This document shows positions 1 to 3,973 of a stretch of DNA of 5,110 nt, one piece after another. The notes below the pieces were generated by a model. The model was not told where the DNA came from and did no database searches. It saw nothing but the letters and a program-made list of their open reading frames with translations. The DNA is from Coriobacteriia bacterium (lineage in GTDB: Bacteria > Actinomycetota > Coriobacteriia > Coriobacteriales > UBA8131), in the NCBI GenBank assembly GCA_009779015.1, contig WRFC01000073.1:1-5110 (forward strand), given 5' to 3'. Both the position numbers and the translations under genes were made by a program. Numbering within the stretch: position 1 is the first letter of the stretch; each line of letters starts with the position of its first letter.

Positions 1-27
1 AAAAGCCCAAAAAGCCCAAAAGCCCAA
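1..27. repeat. AAAAGCCCA short tandem repeats at window edge
   Basis: Three copies of AAAAGCCCA start at 1, 10 and 18, with spacings of 9 and 8 bases. The array touches the left edge, so more copies may lie outside. No coding frame or known element is evident. It could be simple-sequence DNA at the end of an upstream gene. Confidence 0.5.
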
Positions 28-88
28 CGGGGAGAAGGAAAAAGTTTTCGTCAATAACCATTTGTTTATTAACCTTGTGCGTTAGCAC

Positions 89-117
89 TTTAAAAACGCC
101 GGGCGATAAATTAGAAT
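89..117 (+). promoter_or_regulatory. Putative sigma-70-type promoter of the leader
   Basis: A -35-like TTTAAA (89-94) and a -10-like TAGAAT (112-117, five of six matches to TATAAT) are separated by 17 bases. A transcript would start near 124, upstream of the short ORF at 146 and the terminator at 180. The -35 match is only four of six and the surrounding DNA is AT-rich, so a chance match is possible. Confidence 0.4.
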
Positions 118-145
118 CGTCTCAAGTATTCTTTTGGAGTCCAAG

Positions 146-169
146 ATGAGTTCGCTGGTTGGCATTTAG
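146..169 (+). CDS. Possible leader peptide (7 aa)
   Basis: An ATG at 146 opens a seven-residue ORF, MSSLVGI, ending in TAG (167-169). A GGAG lies at 136-139, six bases before the ATG, which is ideal spacing and better than the spacing for several full-length genes nearby. The ORF sits between the putative promoter (89-117) and the terminator (180-202), the place expected for an attenuator leader peptide. It shows no run of one amino acid, so no amino-acid sensing is indicated. The GGAG itself lies in a small hairpin, TTGG/CCAA at 134-144. ORFs this short often occur by chance; the case rests on the ribosome binding site and the position. Confidence 0.25.
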   Translation: MSSLVGI

Positions 170-179
170 CTAAGAGGCT

Positions 180-202
180 GCCGCCGGTAGGGCGGCTTTT
201 TT
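180..202 (+). terminator. Intrinsic terminator upstream of the first gene
   Basis: GCCGCC (180-185) and GGCGGC (191-196) form a perfect six-pair all-GC stem with a five-base loop (GGTAG), followed at once by six T residues (197-202). This is a textbook rho-independent terminator on the + strand. It ends either transcription from a gene or small RNA to the left, or a leader transcript begun near 124. Only 35 bases separate it from the next start codon, leaving little space for another promoter, so conditional read-through is a reasonable inference. Confidence 0.8.
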
Positions 203-237
203 GAGAAGGAGCAAGCGGGGACTCAAGGGTCAGAGTT

Positions 238-870
238 ATGAATACTAATACGGGCAGAGTCCACATCAGCAGAACAGCAGCCAGACGGCCGATTGCCGCC
301 CTGACCAGCAAAACCGGCAATGTCAACGCCTTTCAGAGGCTGTTCTATTTTTTCATCCTCTTCTCATTCTTGGGTTATATCGGCGAGATCAGCATCTTTC
401 CCTTCTACTATCACCATTTCAAGCAGTGGCAGGGGCCCCTGCATGGGCCGTGGCTGACGCTCTATGGCTTTGGCGGCCTTGCGCTGATCGTCTTGCTGGG
501 GCAGTTGCGCAACCGCAAGATCATGCTTGGGCGTATCAACATCATGCCGGTTTTCGTCTTCATCCTGGGCTTCTTTACGGTCAGCGTGGTCGAGTTCGTC
601 GGCAGTTGGATCCTCGACGTCGGGTTTGGGGTGACCCTCTGGGACTATTCCACCGAACCCTTTAACATCCAGGGGCGCATCTGCTTGGTCAACTCGCTGG
701 CCTTTGCTGCCGTGGGCACAGCCCTGCTCTGGTTCGTCGTGCCGCTTGTTCAAAAACACCTGGCCAACCTGACAGCGCGTGCCAACAAAATATTGTTCGG
801 CGTGGTCTTTGGGGCATTTGCGCTCGATATCGTCTACTCTTTTGGCATCATTTTGCTGGGCAGGCTCTGA
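238..870 (+). CDS. CmpB-type multi-pass membrane protein (putative ABC-transporter type IV family)
   Basis: A 210-residue integral membrane protein. After a basic, polar N-terminus (about 1-30) there are five likely membrane helices, near residues 33-55, 70-89, 103-125, 148-171 and 184-207. The motifs FLGYIGE (44-50), GPLHGPWLTLYGFGG (66-80), VEFVGSWI (118-125) and LWDYS...FNIQGRICL (134-150) are characteristic of the family annotated as 'putative ABC-transporter type IV' (ABC_trans_CmpB, PF06541). Despite the name, no ATPase accompanies it here and its substrate is unknown; the transport role is only a family label. The ATG at 238 is preceded by AAGGG at 225-229, eight bases away; a second AAGGAG at 206-211 is too far. 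The gene follows a terminator-bearing leader and is probably co-transcribed with msrAB 25 bases downstream. The family call is firm, the function is not. Confidence 0.85.
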   Translation: MNTNTGRVHISRTAARRPIAALTSKTGNVNAFQRLFYFFILFSFLGYIGEISIFPFYYHHFKQWQGPLHGPWLTLYGFGGLALIVLLGQLRNRKIMLGRINIMPVFVFILGFFTVSVVEFVGSWILDVGFGVTLWDYSTEPFNIQGRICLVNSLAFAAVGTALLWFVVPLVQKHLANLTARANKILFGVVFGAFALDIVYSFGIILLGRL

Positions 871-873
871 GGG
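869..873 (+). promoter_or_regulatory. Ribosome binding site bearing on the msrAB start
   Basis: GAGGG overlaps the stop codon of the upstream gene. It is 10 bases before an in-frame TTG at 884 but 22 bases before the ATG at 896. The spacing favours TTG (adding four residues); codon identity and the family's usual N-terminus favour ATG. The start is therefore uncertain by four codons. Confidence 0.4.
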
Positions 874-895
874 CCGGGCACGGTTGGCGTCCGAG

Positions 896-1828
896 ATGGC
901 TGATATCAGGCATATCGTCTTGGCGGGCGGCTGCTTTTGGGGCCTGCAAAAATACCTCGCACTTATCCCCGGCGTTCTTGACACTCAGGCCGGTTACGCC
1001 AACAGCAATGTCCCAGGCCCAAGCTATGAGCTGGTCTGCCTGGGCGCCACCAACGCTGCCGAGGCCGTGCGCTTGGGCTATGACGCAGGCCAGCTGGCCC
1101 TGCGCGACATCCTCGACCTCTTTTTCGAGGTCATCGACCCGGCCTCGAAAAACCGGCAGGGCAATGACGTTGGCACGCAGTACCGCACCGGCATCTATTA
1201 CGAGGACGAGGCCGACATCGAGGTGGCCAAAGCGGCTCTCTCAGAGCTGCAGCAATGGTATGCCGCCCCCCTGGCCGTCGAGCTTTTACCCTTGGCCGAT
1301 TTCACCGCCGCCGAAGACTACCATCAAGATTACCTGGAGAAAAACCCGGGTGGTTACTGCCACATCCCCGCCCAGGTCTTTGCGCGGGTGGCGCAGCGGG
1401 CCGCGCTGCTGCCCCAGATCCGCCAGCTCACGCCGCTCCAATATGCGGTCACACAGGGCTCGGCCACCGAGCCTCCTTATACCGGGGCCTACGACAGCAC
1501 CTTTGAGCCGGGCATCTATGTCGATGTCATCACCGGGGCGCCGCTCTTCTCATCGGCCGACAAGTTTGACAGCGGCTGCGGCTGGCCGGCCTTTACGCGG
1601 CCGCTGGGCACTGGCACTGTGACCGAGCTGGTCGACCGCTCGCTCGGGTTCGTGCGTACCGAGGTGCGCTCGGCCGCTTCAAACGCCCATCTGGGGCATG
1701 TCTTTACTGATGGCCCGGCCGAGCGCGGCGGCCTCCGCTACTGCATCAACAGCGCGGCGCTGCGCTTTGTCCCCCGCGCCCAGATGGCGGCCGCTGGCTA
1801 CGCTGACTGGCTTAGCGCCGCAGAGTAG
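896..1828 (+). CDS. msrAB: Bifunctional methionine sulfoxide reductase MsrA-MsrB
   Basis: A 310-residue cytosolic fusion enzyme that reduces both the S (MsrA) and R (MsrB) forms of methionine sulfoxide, usually with thioredoxin as reductant. The MsrA domain (about 5-160) has the catalytic motif GGCFWG with Cys13, then YHQDY (142-146) and GYCHI with Cys155 as the likely resolving cysteine. A linker (about 160-180) leads to the MsrB domain (about 180-305): TEPPY, SGCGWP with probable resolving Cys228, RTEV, NAHLGHVF (263-270) and RYCIN with catalytic Cys283. The two CxxC zinc pairs of many MsrB proteins are absent, replaced by DVIT (after GIYV) and SAAS (before NAHLGH), so this is a zinc-free form. 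No signal peptide is seen. The chosen start is ATG 896, which puts the catalytic Cys at residue 13 as usual; TTG 884 is an alternative. It is probably co-transcribed with the membrane gene 25 bases upstream. Confidence 0.96.
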   Translation: MADIRHIVLAGGCFWGLQKYLALIPGVLDTQAGYANSNVPGPSYELVCLGATNAAEAVRLGYDAGQLALRDILDLFFEVIDPASKNRQGNDVGTQYRTGIYYEDEADIEVAKAALSELQQWYAAPLAVELLPLADFTAAEDYHQDYLEKNPGGYCHIPAQVFARVAQRAALLPQIRQLTPLQYAVTQGSATEPPYTGAYDSTFEPGIYVDVITGAPLFSSADKFDSGCGWPAFTRPLGTGTVTELVDRSLGFVRTEVRSAASNAHLGHVFTDGPAERGGLRYCINSAALRFVPRAQMAAAGYADWLSAAE

Positions 1829-1841
1829 CCCAGAGCGGCGC
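1815..1841 (+). other. GC-rich hairpin spanning the msrAB stop codon
   Basis: GCGCCG (1815-1820) and CGGCGC (1836-1841) are perfectly complementary across a 15-base loop that contains the TAG stop. No T run follows, so it is not a standard intrinsic terminator. It could stabilise the mRNA 3' end or be chance in GC-rich sequence. Confidence 0.3.
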
Positions 1842-1857
1842 GCACCAACCCACGTTG

Positions 1858-1929
1858 GTCGCCGCCAGTCGAGTCGCCGCCAGTCGGTCTGCCCGCCAGT
1901 CGGGTCGCCGCCAGTCGGGTCGCCCGCTC
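1858..1929. repeat. 15-bp tandem repeat array between convergent genes
   Basis: The unit GTCGCCGCCAGTCGG occurs at 1858-1872 (last base A), 1873-1887 and 1904-1918. A diverged 16-base copy (TCTGCCCGCCAGTCGG) lies at 1888-1903 and a partial copy at 1919-1929. The array fills most of the space between the msrAB stop (1828) and the stop of the minus-strand gene, and its last bases enter that stop codon. A six-pair hairpin (ACCAAC/GTTGGT, 1844-1859) sits directly before it. There are no spacers, so it is not CRISPR. Tandem arrays like this can change copy number by slippage. Confidence 0.85.
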
Positions 1930-2719
1930 AGAGCGCAAACCGGTTGTTCGGGTCGGCCAAGAGCGTCTTCATATCCTGCCAGTTGGGCACGCCCTTCTCC
2001 ACCAGCTCTTGCCTTTCGGCATCACTGGCGTCGCGCGCATAATACTTGAGGGCTTCGACCAAAAACGCATAAACAACGGCATTTGGGGGATAAGGAATCA
2101 GACCCTCCGAGAACCAGACCGTGTCTTGGGCCTCGTTGATGCGGATCCAGGCATCGCGCATCGGGCGGCAGTTGACCTTGGTCGGCAAGGTCACGTCAGG
2201 CAACACGCGCCCCATGCATTGCTCTAGCAGGCTTTTGATGTTGTAGGCAAAGACCGGCTGGGCAAAGCTAAAAAAGGCCATGCGCCCCTGGTCATAATTG
2301 CCCACCTGGGCAACAAAGAGGTCGATGACGCTATAGTCGCGGCGCACGGTGGCCTTGACATTGGCGCGCGTGCGCGTGCCGCGCTTAGAGCTGCGGGCGC
2401 TAGAGAGCGGGTAGACGCGCAACATGAATGGCCGCCCGAGCAGGTAAACGACGTCACCGGTGCGAAAATGGCATTTCAAAGACTGCGTCTTCTTAAAATG
2501 TTTGAGCATATCAAAGCGCAATTCATGCAACAACTCAAGACGCTGCTGAATGAACTCCACGACCTCTTCGATCGGCATCTCGATCGGCGCCACCATATAG
2601 GGGCTGGCCTCCGGAGGCTGCAGCGCCAGATAGGTCTCGCTGTTGCGCTCGCGCCGCACCGGTACCTGCAGGTTTGAGATGTTCACGACTTCGATCTGTC
2701 CAGGCTCCATGTCTGCCAC
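1928..2719 (-). CDS. YgjP/DUF45-like protein lacking the HExxH zinc site (probable pseudoenzyme)
   Basis: A 263-residue soluble protein with the layout of the YgjP-like (DUF45, M48-related) metallopeptidase family. Residues 18-66 resemble the family N-terminus (VPVRRERNSETYLAL..., then APIEMPIEEVVEFIQQR). GDVVYLLGRPFMLRV (88-102) matches the conserved 'G..v.ylGr.y.Lrv' strand pair. The C-terminal part, SEGLIPYPPNAVVYAFLVEALKYY (204-227), aligns with the segment that normally carries HELAH, but here reads VEALK (221-225). The downstream His of the usual NHS..FW motif is also missing, while the tail VPNWQDMKTLL (244-254) still matches the family end. There is no histidine at all after residue 74 except H84. 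A basic loop (107-126, rich in K, R, S) interrupts the middle. The start is GTG 2719, supported by GAGG seven bases upstream; ATG 2710 is an alternative but poorly spaced. The reading frame is intact, so this looks like a maintained non-catalytic protein. The family assignment is from memory of the pattern and moderately sure. Confidence 0.7.
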   Translation of the reverse strand: MADMEPGQIEVVNISNLQVPVRRERNSETYLALQPPEASPYMVAPIEMPIEEVVEFIQQRLELLHELRFDMLKHFKKTQSLKCHFRTGDVVYLLGRPFMLRVYPLSSARSSKRGTRTRANVKATVRRDYSVIDLFVAQVGNYDQGRMAFFSFAQPVFAYNIKSLLEQCMGRVLPDVTLPTKVNCRPMRDAWIRINEAQDTVWFSEGLIPYPPNAVVYAFLVEALKYYARDASDAERQELVEKGVPNWQDMKTLLADPNNRFAL

Positions 2720-2723
2720 CCGT

Positions 2724-2730
2724 CTCCCTC
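2724..2730 (-). promoter_or_regulatory. Ribosome binding site choosing the GTG start
   Basis: On the minus strand GAGGGAG lies just before the GTG at 2719; its GAGG core is seven bases away. The next in-frame ATG (2710) would be 16 bases away, so the GTG is the better start. Confidence 0.65.
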
Positions 2731-2743
2731 GTCCCCAAATTGT

Positions 2744-2798
2744 CGATCATCACGACCATCACCACTACCAACACGATCATCACGACCATCATGATCGT
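2744..2798. repeat. 30-bp-period direct repeat with an inverted repeat in the divergent spacer
   Basis: CGATCATCACGACCATCA occurs perfectly at 2744-2761 and 2774-2791, a 30-base period. The second copy begins an 8-bp inverted repeat, ACGATCAT (2773-2780) and ATGATCGT (2791-2798), with a 10-base centre. This lies in the 237-base spacer between the divergent genes starting at 2719 (-) and 2957 (+). The rest of the spacer (2799-2947) is AT-richer and contains a -10-like TAAAAT (2875-2880) without a good -35 partner. The repeat could be an operator or a slippage-born sequence. Confidence 0.75.
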
Positions 2799-2947
2799 CT
2801 GGCTCTTATCCAGCATACAGGATTCTCTTTTGCCCAAAGATTGTCCCAGGCAAACAAAACGCTGGCTGAAGTAATAAAATCGTGACATTGGCTGGGGCGT
2901 CAAAGAGCGCGCGCCCACATGGGCACCCGCTAAAAGCTGCAAAAGAC

Positions 2948-2954
2948 GGAGGAG
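2948..2954 (+). promoter_or_regulatory. Strong ribosome binding site fixing the CMD-fold gene start
   Basis: GGAGGAG immediately precedes the ATG at 2957. An upstream in-frame GTG/TTG-type start near 2882 would add 25 residues with no family similarity and has no such site, so 2957 is chosen. Confidence 0.8.
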
Positions 2955-2956
2955 CC

Positions 2957-3271
2957 ATGGAGCCAATTAGAAGCAACTACATGTATATGGTCAAAGACGG
3001 CGGCGAGATCGGGGCGGCCTACTTTGACTTCTTCAACTTGACGGCCGAGAAGACAGCCCTTGACCCCAAGGCCTTCCAATTCGTCTACCTGGCCTATCTG
3101 GCGGCCGACGGTGTGACCGAGGGCATCAGGCGGCACGTCATGGAGGCCAAAGAAGCCGGCGCCACCCGCGCAGAGATCCAGAGCGTGATCCTCACCGGCC
3201 TGGCCGTCTCGGGTGCCAAGCTCCAAGACGTCTACAGGGCCGCCATGGAGACCTACGACTCGCTCGACTAA
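2957..3271 (+). CDS. Carboxymuconolactone decarboxylase-fold small protein without the redox cysteines
   Basis: A 104-residue, probably all-helical cytosolic protein. The region LAYLAADGVTEGIRRHVMEA (45-64), then KEAGATRAEIQSVI (65-78) and LAVSGAKLQDVYRA (82-95), matches the CMD/AhpD-like core (PF02627), in which a 'CxxCxxxH' helix is followed by 'EAGAT.EEI' and a second helical pair. His60 is kept, but the two cysteine positions are Val53 and Gly56, and the protein has no cysteine anywhere. It therefore cannot do AhpD-type peroxidase or disulfide chemistry; gamma-CMD-like chemistry, ligand binding or a structural role remain possible. The length is typical for a single-domain member. It is divergent from the YgjP-like gene, and its stop codon overlaps that of the convergent SWIM gene. 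The fold assignment is fairly sure, the function unknown. Confidence 0.82.
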   Translation: MEPIRSNYMYMVKDGGEIGAAYFDFFNLTAEKTALDPKAFQFVYLAYLAADGVTEGIRRHVMEAKEAGATRAEIQSVILTGLAVSGAKLQDVYRAAMETYDSLD

Positions 3272-3969
3272 ACCCCAAACAGCCCGCGCGTGTCAACGTC
3301 GGTCATCACGCGCGGGGTCACGCGGCCGGCGTTCTTCAGCATGCTCTGCATGCGGTCGTCGATCGACTTCTTCAAGAGCTCGCTAAAGTCGATCTGCCGA
3401 AGCCTGAAAAAGAGGGTCGGGTCGTCATCAAAGCGCGCGCCGATGCCATAGAGCACGGCGGCCACATGCTTGCACATGAGCGCCCAGTCCGGGCACGAGC
3501 AGCCAAAGCTGATCTCGCGCGGAGAAGGAAAAAGCCCGCTCCCCCGGTTCGTAAAAAGCGCCCCCAAAGCCTCGGGGAACCTCCCGGCAACCAGGTCCTC
3601 AAGGCTGGCGATCGAGTGGCTGCAACTCTTTAATAGCGCCTTCCAGGTCGCCCCGGCCAGCGGCGCGATGCAGACCTGCACCTCGTAGGGCTTGACCCGC
3701 GACCCCTGGACCAGCGCCGTCACCTCGCCGGGGGCAATGCGCAGGTCCAGCACCGCACCATGCCGCGCATACGAGCGGCCCCGGCCGATGCGGTTTGCGT
3801 AGTCGGCGTAGCCCTCGAGGTTCTTGTTCCAGGCCATGCCCCACCAGGTCTTGGCCAGCTTGCCCTCGATGGTCACCGGTTGGATGTTCGGGTCCTTCTT
3901 GCGCAGCTTGGCCAGCTGGGCGGCGGGGTCCCTGGGCTTGCTCGGTTGGTAATAGCCGTAATAGCTCAT
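3268..3969 (-). CDS. SWIM zinc-finger protein, partner of SNF2 helicase
   Basis: A 233-residue protein with a SWIM zinc-binding motif, CxCx6CxH: Cys157, Cys159, Cys166 and His168 within CSCPDWALMCKHVAAVLYG. Ahead of it are the conserved segments TWWGMAWNKNLEGYADYANR (41-60), RIGRGRSYARHGAVLDL (60-76) and VTALVQGSR (83-91), followed by the polar GLFPSPREISFG (145-156). These are typical of bacterial SWIM proteins encoded beside SNF2 helicases; Bacillus ywqA-ywqB is, as I recall, such a pair. SWIM domains are thought to bind DNA or proteins, so this is probably a cofactor for the helicase. It starts 4 bases after the helicase stop codon, and its GGAGG lies inside the helicase coding region, pointing to translational coupling. 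Its last codon overlaps the stop of the convergent CMD-fold gene. Confidence 0.92.
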   Translation of the reverse strand: MSYYGYYQPSKPRDPAAQLAKLRKKDPNIQPVTIEGKLAKTWWGMAWNKNLEGYADYANRIGRGRSYARHGAVLDLRIAPGEVTALVQGSRVKPYEVQVCIAPLAGATWKALLKSCSHSIASLEDLVAGRFPEALGALFTNRGSGLFPSPREISFGCSCPDWALMCKHVAAVLYGIGARFDDDPTLFFRLRQIDFSELLKKSIDDRMQSMLKNAGRVTPRVMTDVDTRGLFGV

Positions 3970-3973
3970 TTTG

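Noticed and set aside
111..326. Minus-strand ORF of 71 residues over the leader
   Set aside because: It crosses the terminator hairpin, overlaps the start of the real gene and shows no recognisable domain.
364..984. Long minus-strand ORF of 206 residues opposite the membrane protein gene
   Set aside because: It is highly polar, low in hydrophobic residues and matches no family; this is what the antisense of a hydrophobic, GC-rich gene looks like. The + strand gene has clear family motifs.
238..1828. ABC transporter operon
   Set aside because: The membrane protein carries the 'ABC-transporter type IV' family label but there is no ATPase (Walker A/B, LSGGQ) or binding protein in the window.
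1858..1929. CRISPR array
   Set aside because: Units are directly adjacent, only 15 bases long, with no spacers and no cas genes nearby.
1855..2049. Small + strand ORFs through the tandem repeat (VAASR repeats)
   Set aside because: The repeat is a multiple of three so every frame gives a peptide repeat; no ribosome binding site, and the ORF runs antisense into the minus-strand gene.
2643..2885. His-Asp-rich + strand ORF (DHHDHHHYQHDHHDHHD) suggesting a metal-binding protein
   Set aside because: The histidines come from the CAC/CAT repeat in the divergent spacer; the start lies within the antisense of the YgjP-like gene and no ribosome binding site was found.
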